Shown: positions 30,304 to 40,148 of the stretch, one piece after another
Position numbering within the stretch: position 1 is the first letter of the stretch
Layout: each line of letters starts with the position of its first letter
Source: Candidatus Pacearchaeota archaeon
GTDB lineage: Archaea; Nanobdellota; Nanobdellia; UBA10117; JAFCGA01
DNA: 64,000 bases
Reading direction: 5' to 3'
Assembly: GCA_017608345.1 (NCBI GenBank)
Contig: JAFCGA010000002.1
Location: forward strand, 1-64,000
Program-made: the position numbers and the translations under genes
The notes under the pieces: generated by a model
What the model was told of the DNA's origin: nothing
What the model saw: only the letters and a program-made list of their open reading frames with translations
The model's database searches: none

Positions 30304-31208
30304 GAACCAAGGTTAAGACCATATTAAAAATTACTTTTAGCTTTTCTTTGTTGTTTATTTTATATTATAAGATTGGTTTTGTTAAAGTAAGCCAAACAAT
30401 TAGGACATTAGATTTAAAATATATTCCACTAATTATCTTAATTTATATTACTATACACGTAATAAATGCGATCGCACTAAAAATATTTTTTCATCCAGTA
30501 AAAAAAATTAAATTTAGGAACATGATAAAATATTATCTAAGTAGTTTTGCTGTAAGTTTAATAATTCCCGGGAAATTGGGGGAACTCTCTATTGCATATT
30601 TCCTAAAAAAAGAAGATATCAGTATCGGAGTTTCAGGCGCAGTAGCTATAATTGATAAAATAATAACCTTGATTATTTGGTCGATATTCTGCGTAATAGG
30701 CTTGCTTAGTTTTTTTGAATTAAGAGCCTCAATTAAGGCTATTTTAATTTTAATAAGTGTTATAATAATATTAATATTTTCTATATCTTCTGAAACTTCT
30801 CGGCGTATAGTCAAAAAATATATTTTAAAAAGCTATTCTCAAAAATTTAAAGGTTTTTCAAAAACGTTAAAGCGATATGTCCGATATCATAAAAAATATA
30901 TAATATTAAATTTAGGGCTTACTGTAGTTAAATTATCTTTGGGTGCACTATTTGCTTACTTTCTTCTAATCGCTACTAGAAATTATCTAGATTTACTTAC
31001 CATTATGATAATAGTCTCAATCGTTAGTATTATCTCATTGATCCCCATCGCTATAAATGGTATCGGTGTAAAAGAAACTTTGGGAATTTTTATGTATGGG
31101 CTAGTTGGGATTCCAGGAAATGTAGTATTGACGATATATATACTAGGACTCGTACTGGCTTATCTATCTGGCATAATAATCTTCCTTTTTGTTAGAAACA
31201 AGAATTAA
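30300..31208 (+). CDS. Lysylphosphatidylglycerol synthase-TM / UPF0104-like membrane protein
   Basis: Multi-TM, SSFAVSLIIPGKLGELSIAYFLKKEDISIGVSGAVAIIDKI. Confidence 0.8.
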   Translation: MRTKVKTILKITFSFSLLFILYYKIGFVKVSQTIRTLDLKYIPLIILIYITIHVINAIALKIFFHPVKKIKFRNMIKYYLSSFAVSLIIPGKLGELSIAYFLKKEDISIGVSGAVAIIDKIITLIIWSIFCVIGLLSFFELRASIKAILILISVIIILIFSISSETSRRIVKKYILKSYSQKFKGFSKTLKRYVRYHKKYIILNLGLTVVKLSLGALFAYFLLIATRNYLDLLTIMIIVSIVSIISLIPIAINGIGVKETLGIFMYGLVGIPGNVVLTIYILGLVLAYLSGIIIFLFVRNKN

Positions 31209-31435
31209 TGAATCTATTCTACTATTATTTTTATTAGGTCTATGAACGCTATAATAAACTAGAACCAGCATTAATTCTTATACTCTCAAAGAAAATCTAT
31301 TTTCTGAGTAGATTTAGATTATATCTTATCTCTGTAAGTTTTTCTAATATGTTAACTATAAAGTATGCACGCGATGAATTTTAAGATTTCGTTATACTAT
31401 AGAATTTAGTCCAAGGCAGCTATGTATTCTTTTAA

Positions 31436-32971
31436 CTAGCTCATCCCTTTTGTCTTACTATATCCTAACTGCCACAATCTAAGATCAAGTGGCGCATTAA
31501 AAAATCTCAGTTTCCACCGTATTTTTGCTAAAATATTAAAAAATCTGTTAAATATGACTATCGGATAAACCATCAAAGGGGTTCCGAATTTCGCTATTTT
31601 TTGTTTGTAGCTCCATTGATCTAACAATTGATTTATAAACATTATTCTCGCACACACGTTGATACCTTCATATTTTGATTTTAATTTTTTATTTATCCAT
31701 GTGATATTCCGTTTATCATTAAATCCCCATTCTTTAGTCCAATCTTCCAATTTTTCAGGAAGTTTGTAGTGGTATTTTTCGATTAACAGATTGGTAAGAC
31801 TGTTTCTTGGAAAAGGTGTGAAGATAAACAAACCATTTATCCTAGCATTTTTATCTATTGTTTTTATTTTGTCATATACATCAAGGGTTCTATTTAATTC
31901 ACTTTCAGTTTCAGATGGGAAACCCATCATTAAACTTAGCAACACAATAAATCCATTTTTTTTCAATATTTTAACTGAATCGACTATTTGTTTTACTGTT
32001 ATATCTTTTGTAATTAAATTAAGAATTCTATCATCTCCAGATTCTGCTCCGAACGCTAATTCCTTAAAATTGGCTTTTTTTAAAAGTCGGAAGAAACTTG
32101 TTGTATATCTCACAAGATAGTCGCATCTGACCATAGCATAGAATTCAACATCCCACCTCTTTTTTATAATTAAATTACATATATCTTCGATTCTTTTTCT
32201 ATCTACAAAAAAATTTGAGTCAAGAAAAACTATTCTTTTCGGATGAAATGTTTTAATAATTTTATCTAATTCTTCAACTACGATTTTTGGACTTTTACCA
32301 ACCCATTTTCTTCCATAATTACATTCATTACTGCAAAAACCACACCTATGGGGGCAACCTTTACTAGATACGTATCCAAATCGATAGTATGCTCCCAAAT
32401 AATTTTTTTTAATATTGAGGAGGTGATAAGGAAGATCTACAGATTTATTTATATCTCTAAGGGGTCTATCTGACGTGCTTATTATTTTTCCATTTTTATC
32501 TTTAAAAGATAGCCCTTTAATTTTTTTTATACTTTTATCTTTTTCTATCGAATGTATTATTTCGATTATGGTTTCTTCCCCTTCTCCCTTAACAACAATA
32601 TCTACATTCTGATTTGCTGCTGTTTGTTCGGGCATGGAAGAAGGATGTGGACCACCCCATATTATTTTTAATCCCGGATTTATTTTCCGAATATGCTTTG
32701 AAACCTCTAAGGCGTATTTTATTTGTTCACCGGACATGGTTGTAATTCCGACACAAATAAAATCGTCTAGATTTTTCAGATTCGTCTTATAATTTTTGAT
32801 TCTGCAATCAAAAATCACCGGCTCATATCCATGCTCAAGAAGAGGTTTTGCTATAAATAATAAATATAACGGTAAATTGACATCTTTAATTCCATATTTG
32901 GCAGGCATTACTAATAGAACTTTTTTCTTTTTTTCTTTTTTCAAATTTAATTTTTCTAGCATTTTAACCAA
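31436..32971 (-). CDS. B12-binding-domain radical SAM protein
   Basis: VSSKGCPHRCGFCSNECNYGRKW, IWGGPHPSSMPEQ. Confidence 0.92.
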   Translation of the reverse strand: MVKMLEKLNLKKEKKKKVLLVMPAKYGIKDVNLPLYLLFIAKPLLEHGYEPVIFDCRIKNYKTNLKNLDDFICVGITTMSGEQIKYALEVSKHIRKINPGLKIIWGGPHPSSMPEQTAANQNVDIVVKGEGEETIIEIIHSIEKDKSIKKIKGLSFKDKNGKIISTSDRPLRDINKSVDLPYHLLNIKKNYLGAYYRFGYVSSKGCPHRCGFCSNECNYGRKWVGKSPKIVVEELDKIIKTFHPKRIVFLDSNFFVDRKRIEDICNLIIKKRWDVEFYAMVRCDYLVRYTTSFFRLLKKANFKELAFGAESGDDRILNLITKDITVKQIVDSVKILKKNGFIVLLSLMMGFPSETESELNRTLDVYDKIKTIDKNARINGLFIFTPFPRNSLTNLLIEKYHYKLPEKLEDWTKEWGFNDKRNITWINKKLKSKYEGINVCARIMFINQLLDQWSYKQKIAKFGTPLMVYPIVIFNRFFNILAKIRWKLRFFNAPLDLRLWQLGYSKTKGMS

Positions 32972-32974
32972 ATG

Positions 32975-33290
32975 ATTTTTTTACCGTCTTGTATGTTGCT
33001 TCTATTTGTATTGCATTCTCATCGCGCGAGAATTTATTTTCTACCCGCGATTTTAAATTTTTCTCTGAGTCTAGTGTTAGATAATAAAGTGTCAACTTTC
33101 TTAGCAATATCTTATTCGCCCTTTAGTTTTATATGTAGGGAACACCAACAGAGATTTGTGGATCTTGGCGTATAATCTCTTCTTGTTTTTCAATTATCTG
33201 CAGTCCCACTGCCTTTTGATTTGATTAAAAGCAAACTCCTAGCCATAGCTTCTACTAATACAACATCCAAACCACGCAACTTTTAATAAG
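32975..33290 (-). pseudogene. Decayed GT4 glycosyltransferase C-terminal remnant
   Basis: Broken frames match VVLIEAMACGLP and DEYDIAEKVDLLLSDSKLREKFKI of the intact GT at 34284..35474. Confidence 0.75.
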
Positions 33291-33452
33291 CATATAAATC
33301 TAATATTATATATTTCTGAGAGCGCTGACGTAGCGAGGGGATTAGTTCTCGTTCTTCAGGTTGTTCTCCTTTTCTCTTCCGGAATATTATATCTCCCTTA
33401 CTACTCTGGGACAAATAAACTTAAAAGATTTTCTAACTAATATCTTTAGAAC

Positions 33453-33503
33453 ATGAAATCCGGAATAGAAAGTATAATTTGTAATAATCCTGAGCTATTT
33501 TGA
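33453..33503 (+). pseudogene. Truncated paralogue of the 24399 gene (leader plus first 16 codons)
   Basis: MKSGIESIICNNPELF* vs MKAGREIIICDNHEPI; leader AAATAAACTTAAAAGATTTTCTAACTAA shared. Confidence 0.75.
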
Positions 33504-33513
33504 CTTTCTGACT

Positions 33514-34287
33514 TTATTCGTTTTTATATAATATCCATATGAATGATGGCGTTAAGAAAGATATTTGGTTTAATAGCTTTACTGGAAATTTTGTTATTAT
33601 TATTTTTGGATTAATCATATCCGTAGCACAGAATCTACTCGGATCTTTGATAATTTTTGAGAAATAATCATGTATTTCGAAATTATTCAGTAGTTTTTTC
33701 AACCGCCAATAGGATAAAGGAGTTTCATAATACTCTTTTTTGTTTATTAATATCCGAATATAAATGTTAGCTAATGGCTTAGGGATCCAGCTTAAAAAAG
33801 GAAGATAGTAATGACCTTCTATAATTTTGTATTTATTTGGGCCTCCAAAGTAGCACACACCACCTTTTTTTAAAACACGATATATTTCGGAGAAAAGTTG
33901 CTTACGGTTAGGAACGTGTTCATATGTGTGAGAACTTATCACTACGTCGAAAGATTCATCTTCAAAAGAAAGATGCATAGCATCATCATATTTATAGATT
34001 ATGTTTCTTTTCGAATAGTTTTTCCTTGCAATAGATAGTGATTGTTTATCAATATCTATAGCTATAACTTTCTTAAAGTTTTCTGCTATAACTTGAGCAA
34101 TAATTCCGCCAGAGCAGCCGATATCTAAGCAAGTTAGTTTTTTTGGATCCTTTTCAGTTTTGGACAAAAAATCTAATAAGACAGCACATATTTTGTTGCC
34201 CTTTATTCTCTTTCTGTCTTTATCTAGCACTCGTGAGAGTATCTTCGAGAAATTCTGCTGATAATGCAGTCCATTTTTTTTACTCAT
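33514..34287 (-). CDS. Class I SAM methyltransferase
   Basis: KKLTCLDIGCSGGIIAQVIAENFKKVIAIDID...SFDVVISSHTYEHVPN. Confidence 0.9.
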   Translation of the reverse strand: MSKKNGLHYQQNFSKILSRVLDKDRKRIKGNKICAVLLDFLSKTEKDPKKLTCLDIGCSGGIIAQVIAENFKKVIAIDIDKQSLSIARKNYSKRNIIYKYDDAMHLSFEDESFDVVISSHTYEHVPNRKQLFSEIYRVLKKGGVCYFGGPNKYKIIEGHYYLPFLSWIPKPLANIYIRILINKKEYYETPLSYWRLKKLLNNFEIHDYFSKIIKDPSRFCATDMINPKIIITKFPVKLLNQISFLTPSFIWILYKNE

Positions 34288-35474
34288 TTTTTAATCGCAT
34301 TGATATATATTTCCTCAACGTTTTCTGCGGATTTGTCCCAGGAGAATTTTTTCTTAACTGTGTTTGGACCATTAATCTTAAATTTTTCTCTAAGTTTAGA
34401 ATCTGATAATAATAAATCTACTTTCTCAGCAATATCATATTCGTCTTTCGGTTGTATATATAATCCATTTTCAAAATCTGTGATAATATCTACGATCCCC
34501 CCCTCTTTTGATCCAATTATAGGTAATCCGCAAGCCATTGCTTCGATTAATACAACACCCAAGGTTTCAGTTTCTCCTTTCGAGTCGATTATTGAGGGGA
34601 GGATAAATAAATCTGAAGAACGATATAGTGGAGGAAGATCTTGTCTTAGAATTACTCCAATAAATTTAACTTTATCAAGGAAGCCTAGTCTATGAATTAG
34701 TTTTTTTAATTTCTCTTCTTCTGAACCCCATCCACCAATAATTATAGTAACCTTGTGTTTTTTTAGTATAAGTTGCAGAGCTCTCAGTAAATAAATTAAC
34801 CCTTTCTTTTCAACTAGTCTCCCAACAAATAAAATGATCCTATCTTGTTTAGGTATATTATAAATCCCGTGAAGATCTATTGTTTTTACGCTAAGATTAA
34901 ACTGATTTATGTCTACTGAAGATGGAGACACAATATATTTTGGTACCTGCGTTATAGCTTCTGCTTTATTTTTAAGATAAGAACTGACACAGATTACATA
35001 TTCGCAGTTATTAAGAATGAATTTGTTTAAGAATAATGAGAATTTATTTTTGACTACTAATCCTCTTAAGGTCATTATTAATGGTTTTTTGATTATTTTT
35101 TTTACTAAGACTCCAACTAACGCAGCTACAGTAGTATGTGCATGTATTAAATCGCATCTTCTTGCTATCCTCAAACCAGTAAAAAAGAAAGAAATTAAAA
35201 AAAAAGGCATACTTAATTTAGCAATAGGATCTCTAATATTTTCAGCCATACCTTCGCGGTAAGCTAATTTCTCTAGCGACTCTGGGAACATATATCTGAA
35301 TCTAAATATTCTTACCGAATCAACCACTTCTTTAGTTTTAACCCCGCAGTCATGTGGTGTTATAACATAAACTAGATGATTTTTCGCTATTCTTTTTGCT
35401 AATTCATATGCTGGAAGGTGGTACATGTCTCCCTTAAATCTTGGGAAAGAAGGGGATAATACACAGATTTTCAT
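34284..35474 (-). CDS. Glycosyltransferase family 4
   Basis: ILFVGRLVEKKGLIYLLRAL...SDLFILPSIIDSKGETETLGVVLIEAMACGLPIIGSKEGG. Confidence 0.95.
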   Translation of the reverse strand: MKICVLSPSFPRFKGDMYHLPAYELAKRIAKNHLVYVITPHDCGVKTKEVVDSVRIFRFRYMFPESLEKLAYREGMAENIRDPIAKLSMPFFLISFFFTGLRIARRCDLIHAHTTVAALVGVLVKKIIKKPLIMTLRGLVVKNKFSLFLNKFILNNCEYVICVSSYLKNKAEAITQVPKYIVSPSSVDINQFNLSVKTIDLHGIYNIPKQDRIILFVGRLVEKKGLIYLLRALQLILKKHKVTIIIGGWGSEEEKLKKLIHRLGFLDKVKFIGVILRQDLPPLYRSSDLFILPSIIDSKGETETLGVVLIEAMACGLPIIGSKEGGIVDIITDFENGLYIQPKDEYDIAEKVDLLLSDSKLREKFKINGPNTVKKKFSWDKSAENVEEIYINAIKK

Positions 35475-35479
35475 TTTTA

Positions 35480-36433
35480 TTATGGTTGTAATTTCTTATT
35501 TTGTTCCATATCAAATAATATCGCGAATAATAGTGATTGAAATCCAAGGATAATTAGCAAGACGCTTAATAAGACTTGGTTACCTGAAACAGAACCAGAT
35601 AATCCTCTGATTCCAATATATGCTGCTAATAGTGTTCCTACTGGAAGCAGAGTTAATCCCATAAGGTAAAATAATACTAACGGATGAAAATCTTGAAAGA
35701 AGTATTTCATCTTAAGGCGCCAGAAAAACATTCTCATCATTCTTGGTAATACTCTTAAAATATATCTACCTATTTTTATTTGGGATTGCCTTTCTCCCTT
35801 GAGATATATGGCTCTCCGGGGTACGTCTTTAATTCTAAGGTTATGGACATTGAATACAACTAACCAATCACCCACATAACCATAGCCTTTCCAAGCTTTT
35901 GACCAATCAATTCTTTCTATTGCTTCTTTAGTTATTGCAGTATATCCATCTTGAGTATCAAATATTTTCCAGTAGCCAGAGGCCATTTTAGCTATAAAAC
36001 TTAGCGAGGAATTCCCGAAGAATCTTTTAAAGGGCATGTCTGTATAAGCATTACCGCCCATTAAGAATCTGTTTCCTTTTATATAGTCTGCTTCGCCGTT
36101 AACTATTGGTTCTAAGAAATTCGGGAGATCTTTCAAATCCATTTGGTAATCTCCGCCAATTACCACCGCAATATCATATTTATCTTTGGCTGCTTTTTTA
36201 TACCCTGTAATTATCGCTTGACCTACGCCTCTATTCTTGCGGTGCCGTATGCATTCGATTCGCTTGTCTTTCTTCATGCATCGTCTGACAACTACAGGCA
36301 TATTATCTGTACTACAATCATCAATAACATAGACATGATCAATTGTTTTTGGAACATGCTCCAGAGTAGGCTTGATTAATTTCTGCTCATTATACGCCGG
36401 AATTACTAATGCTATTTTCTTCTTTTTGTACAT
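35480..36433 (-). CDS. Glycosyltransferase family 2 (DPM1/GtrB-like) with C-terminal TM
   Basis: KIALVIPAYNEQKLIKPTLE...VYVIDDCSTDNM...GGDYQMD. Confidence 0.93.
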   Translation of the reverse strand: MYKKKKIALVIPAYNEQKLIKPTLEHVPKTIDHVYVIDDCSTDNMPVVVRRCMKKDKRIECIRHRKNRGVGQAIITGYKKAAKDKYDIAVVIGGDYQMDLKDLPNFLEPIVNGEADYIKGNRFLMGGNAYTDMPFKRFFGNSSLSFIAKMASGYWKIFDTQDGYTAITKEAIERIDWSKAWKGYGYVGDWLVVFNVHNLRIKDVPRRAIYLKGERQSQIKIGRYILRVLPRMMRMFFWRLKMKYFFQDFHPLVLFYLMGLTLLPVGTLLAAYIGIRGLSGSVSGNQVLLSVLLIILGFQSLLFAILFDMEQNKKLQP

Positions 36434-36472
36434 TATACGTCTAGACGTTAGGATATCTATTTAATAATCTTT

Positions 36473-37420
36473 TTATTTCTCTCGTTTATATTGCTCAATC
36501 TGCTTCCTCAGCCCTTCTTCCAAGCTAGTAGTAGGTTTAAACCCAACAAGTTTCGTTAGCTTATCTGTATCTGCGAAGGTATGTTGTACATCTTCCACGG
36601 GCTTCTTTTGAAAGGTTAGTCTAGCTTTTTTATTGAGCAATCTTTCAATTATCTCAATGACTTCAAGGGCCGTAGCGCTATTGCTATTATCGCCGCCAAT
36701 GTTGAATATCTCAAAGCCAGTCTTTTTCGTAGTAATAGCAATCATTGCATCAATCACATCCTTAACATAAGTATATGTCCGAGTCATGTCTTTCCCAGAA
36801 CCAAATACAGTTACAGCTTCATCGTTTATTATTTGTCTTATCCATTTTGAGAATGCCATCTCGGGTCTTTGTCGCGGACCAAATACAGTAAAGAATCTTA
36901 GACAAACTAAAGGCGTCCCGAATTTTTTATTATATGCGTAGCAGAGCTTTTCAGTAGCAAGTTTAGTAATTCCATAAGTTGATAGCGGCCACGAATCTCT
37001 TTCCCATGAATCAGATAAGGGCATGGTCGTTTCATCGCCATAAATAGAAGATGAACTTGCTACTATAACTTGTCTAGGTCTTATTTCTTTTGATAAATTT
37101 AGTATTTGCTGTGTAGCACGCAGATTTCTATCAATATATTTATTAAAGTCTTCTCCCCAGCCACCCTTTACTCCTGGCTGCGCTGCAAGATGATGGATTA
37201 CGTCTATTTCGTTACTGTCAAAATCCTCTCTGCTGATATCCACTATATCTTTTCTAATTAACTTGAATTTTGGATTATTAACAACGTTAGATATATTTCT
37301 CTCTTTCAATTCTTTTGGATAATAATCAGTAAAACAATCTATTCCAATCACTTCGCGATCTCTTGCAAGAAGCGCTTCGGTTAAGTGCGATCCGATGAAT
37401 CTAGCGCATCCAGTTACAAT
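36473..37420 (-). CDS. NAD-dependent nucleotide-sugar epimerase; likely ATT start (ORF track begins at 37351)
   Basis: Reading upstream gives IVTGCARFIGSHLTEALLARDREVIGIDCFTDYYPK; SDR body SSSSIYGD..PLSTYGITKLATEKL. Confidence 0.8.
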   Translation of the reverse strand: MVTGCARFIGSHLTEALLARDREVIGIDCFTDYYPKELKERNISNVVNNPKFKLIRKDIVDISREDFDSNEIDVIHHLAAQPGVKGGWGEDFNKYIDRNLRATQQILNLSKEIRPRQVIVASSSSIYGDETTMPLSDSWERDSWPLSTYGITKLATEKLCYAYNKKFGTPLVCLRFFTVFGPRQRPEMAFSKWIRQIINDEAVTVFGSGKDMTRTYTYVKDVIDAMIAITTKKTGFEIFNIGGDNSNSATALEVIEIIERLLNKKARLTFQKKPVEDVQHTFADTDKLTKLVGFKPTTSLEEGLRKQIEQYKREK

Positions 37421-37471
37421 GTCCCTTCTAAATAGCCAATAACTAAAACATAAAAGCCTTGTTCTGCGGGA

Positions 37472-37732
37472 TCAAACAAGATCTTCGTCGCCAATAACCA
37501 CAAAATCACCAATTGCAATAACGGCGGAGAAAGGAATTAAATGACCGCCTTCCTTGTCTTTTTCTAAATCTAATTGATTTGCATAAGGCGTGGCTCCGCG
37601 TAGAGTAAGATAAATGAGCTCTCCGGTTCGAGATTCAAATACGATATCCCCAACTTCTCCGAATTTCTTTCCTGCTTTAGAAACAATTATCTTTCCGATA
37701 ATCTGCCTTGAGAGTCGCTTATCTTCAGCCAT
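37472..37732 (-). CDS. PRC-barrel domain protein
   Basis: SRQIIGKIIVSKAGKKFGEVGDIVFESRTGELIYLTL...LIPFSAVIAIGDFVVI. Confidence 0.85.
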   Translation of the reverse strand: MAEDKRLSRQIIGKIIVSKAGKKFGEVGDIVFESRTGELIYLTLRGATPYANQLDLEKDKEGGHLIPFSAVIAIGDFVVIGDEDLV

Positions 37733-37997
37733 ATTGCCTTATATCAGCACATTGTAATAAATACTTTTCTATAACGAAAACAATACGTTAAATACTTTTC
37801 GCTATCTATTCAATCTCAAGAGCTTGAATATATTCTCGAGTAATTCAATAGTACTACTTTTTGATTAGAATTATCTTATTGGACATATCTTCGGGGCGAT
37901 TAAACTACGATTTTAGGTGAATCGGAGAGCGATTAAGCATACTGTGCTAGGTTCGACTATATAAAAGTATATTAGTAGTAATTTTAGCTTCATAATT

Positions 37998-38528
37998 ATG
38001 GCTGATGAGAAGGAAAGCTTTGCTGAGGAGATTAAAGTAGAAACTACTGAGAAACCTGCAGCGACTCCTCCTGAAGAGAATAGCAAGAAAGAAGAAACAG
38101 AACCCGTTGCTTCGGTTCCGGAAGAAACTAAATCCGCAGAGCCCGCTGTTGAGTCCAAGAGTAACGAAGATAAACCTGAACCTACTTCGGTAGTAGAATC
38201 TAAACCTCCCGCTTCAACTGAGCGACTTCGGCGACTCCCTGCAGAGCTAGTTAAAATCAAGGACTTGCGCGCCGGCATGAAGCGAGTTTGTGTAGCTGGA
38301 ACAGTTATTAGTAAGAATACAGATCTCTACTCTTTTATGATTGATGATGGTGAAGCCAAAGTATTGGTTCTAATGAATGATGTTGATCGGTTTCAGAAGA
38401 TTGAAATTAGCCAGTTTGTTAGAGCATTTGCAAAAATTTGGGGCGAAGGTGATGAAATAGAGCTACAGGCAGATGTAGTTCAGGATTTCTCGAAAATCGA
38501 TAAGGAACTGTACCAAAAGATTTTCTGA
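37998..38528 (+). CDS. OB-fold (RPA-like) protein with acidic/Pro-rich N-terminus
   Basis: VKIKDLRAGMKRVCVAGTVISKNTDLYSFMIDDGEAKVLVLMNDVDRFQKIEISQFVRAFAKIW. Confidence 0.75.
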   Translation: MADEKESFAEEIKVETTEKPAATPPEENSKKEETEPVASVPEETKSAEPAVESKSNEDKPEPTSVVESKPPASTERLRRLPAELVKIKDLRAGMKRVCVAGTVISKNTDLYSFMIDDGEAKVLVLMNDVDRFQKIEISQFVRAFAKIWGEGDEIELQADVVQDFSKIDKELYQKIF

Positions 38529-38599
38529 TTGTCTAACGAAGTTAAAGCTATTTCAAAGATAGATAAAGATTTATATATGAAGATGTTTTAGGTGTTAGT

Positions 38600-38728
38600 A
38601 TGAAATTTGGAAAGAAAGGCGGAATGATGATGTTTGGCATCGGCTCTGTTATCGGAGCGTTAATTTTCGGTATAGTTATTGGAATTGTTATCATGTATGC
38701 ATACCAAGCCGGCATGTTGCCTTTCTGA
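38600..38728 (+). CDS. Small single-TM protein, 42 aa (absent from ORF track)
   Basis: MKFGKKGGMMMFGIGSVIGALIFGIVIGIVIMYAYQAGMLPF; preceded by GGTG. Confidence 0.6.
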   Translation: MKFGKKGGMMMFGIGSVIGALIFGIVIGIVIMYAYQAGMLPF

Positions 38729-38733
38729 TTTTA

Positions 38734-39258
38734 ATGATTCGGGTTGAGAAAGCTGAACTTAGAGACTCTGAAGAGATTGGTAAATTATTCTTTGAAGTTT
38801 TTAGTCCAATATACCAAAAATTGTTTAAATATCATTTAAAGGAATCAACTAGCAGCGCTATTTCAAGATTGTATATTTCTAACGCAGATATGTTTATAGC
38901 GAAAGATAAAAACAAAATTGTTGGATTTGCCAGCTCTGTAAAATCTATATTTTCATTGTGGAAAAATCCAATTAATATAGTATTGCCTTCGAGGTATCTG
39001 TTTATTGCGCCAGTACGTTTAAGAGATTTTGGCAAACCTTTATTTTTAACGCTAGGTGTTGATGAATCTTATCGAGGAAGAGGAATCGGCGTACAGCTTA
39101 CTAATCGAATAGAAAAGAACTCGAAGGAACAGGGCGTAGTGGAGTTATTTGCGCAGATTCATTTGAAAAACGAACTCAGTAAAAAGCTTTTAATAAATAC
39201 TGGATGGTCTCTTGCAGCAAAGCAAGGATTTTTATTGCTTTTTAAGAAAAAGCTATAG
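38734..39258 (+). CDS. GNAT-family N-acetyltransferase
   Basis: LTLGVDESYRGRGIGVQLTNRIEK. Confidence 0.85.
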   Translation: MIRVEKAELRDSEEIGKLFFEVFSPIYQKLFKYHLKESTSSAISRLYISNADMFIAKDKNKIVGFASSVKSIFSLWKNPINIVLPSRYLFIAPVRLRDFGKPLFLTLGVDESYRGRGIGVQLTNRIEKNSKEQGVVELFAQIHLKNELSKKLLINTGWSLAAKQGFLLLFKKKL

Positions 39259-39280
39259 ATGATGAGCAGCTATTCTAAAC

Positions 39281-40066
39281 TTATGACTTTCCGCACCCCT
39301 TGCATAATAGGCAGCTAGTGCTATGTAGCTTATCTGTAGTTCTGATATTTCCAATTATTTTATTTATTTTTGCGCAACAGTAAGCAATATCGCCATTGGG
39401 CAAGATTCCTGGTCCGGAGAATGCAGTGCTAGGTAATTGCCAGAACTGAACGGCGAACCTAATCTGTAGAAGCGGATTTATCCTAAATCTTTGTACAGAT
39501 GCCCAGATTTTAAGTGCGTCTTTAAATTTAAGGCACATTTCGGGCTTTGCTTTTCCAATCGGAATTACTCTGCCAAGCATAAACTTCTTTACTTGCGGAT
39601 AAAAATATTTGATAATTTTCTTAGGCTCGTTTTTATTTAATTTTCCAAGAGCTGTTACGATTACTACTCGCTTTGATTTACCAACTTTCTCTAGGTTTTC
39701 TATCCCGCGTACAGTCTTTTTGAAGGAACCTTTTCCACGGATGCTATCGTTTACTTCTTCAAGTCCGTCGATAGATATGTTAATAACATCCGCATTTAGC
39801 TTTTTTGCAACACTTTTTGTAATTAGCGTTCCGTTTGTGCATAATTCTACTATTTTTCGTTTTGATTTGCAATAGTCAATTGCGCGAAAAATATCTTTGT
39901 ATAGCAATGTCTCACCGCCAGTTAATGCAACCCAGTAAGGCTTATATTTATTAATTGAATATACAAAATCCTCAAAGCTAAGGGTTTGAGTTAGACCCAC
40001 AGGAGTGCAGCACCAAATACACTTTAAATTACAACGACCGGTTAGTCCGATAACTAATTTATACAT
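39281..40066 (-). CDS. Radical SAM protein (SPASM-like C-terminus)
   Basis: IGLTGRCNLKCIWCCTPVG...ALTGGETLLYKDI...CSTCLLCKGCGKS-like Cys cluster. Confidence 0.9.
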   Translation of the reverse strand: MYKLVIGLTGRCNLKCIWCCTPVGLTQTLSFEDFVYSINKYKPYWVALTGGETLLYKDIFRAIDYCKSKRKIVELCTNGTLITKSVAKKLNADVINISIDGLEEVNDSIRGKGSFKKTVRGIENLEKVGKSKRVVIVTALGKLNKNEPKKIIKYFYPQVKKFMLGRVIPIGKAKPEMCLKFKDALKIWASVQRFRINPLLQIRFAVQFWQLPSTAFSGPGILPNGDIAYCCAKINKIIGNIRTTDKLHSTSCLLCKGCGKS

Positions 40067-40148
40067 GATGCTTTCTTGAATTCCTTTACTCTTATTCTTT
40101 TTGTTTTCTACACACTCAAAAACGTTATAAATTAGTTCTTGTTAAGTT

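Noticed and set aside
32972-33175. 67-aa + strand ORF
   Set aside because: Better explained as the antisense strand of a decayed GT4 remnant
37913-38278. 121-aa Ser-rich minus-strand ORF
   Set aside because: Antisense shadow of the acidic/Pro-rich N-terminus of the OB-fold gene
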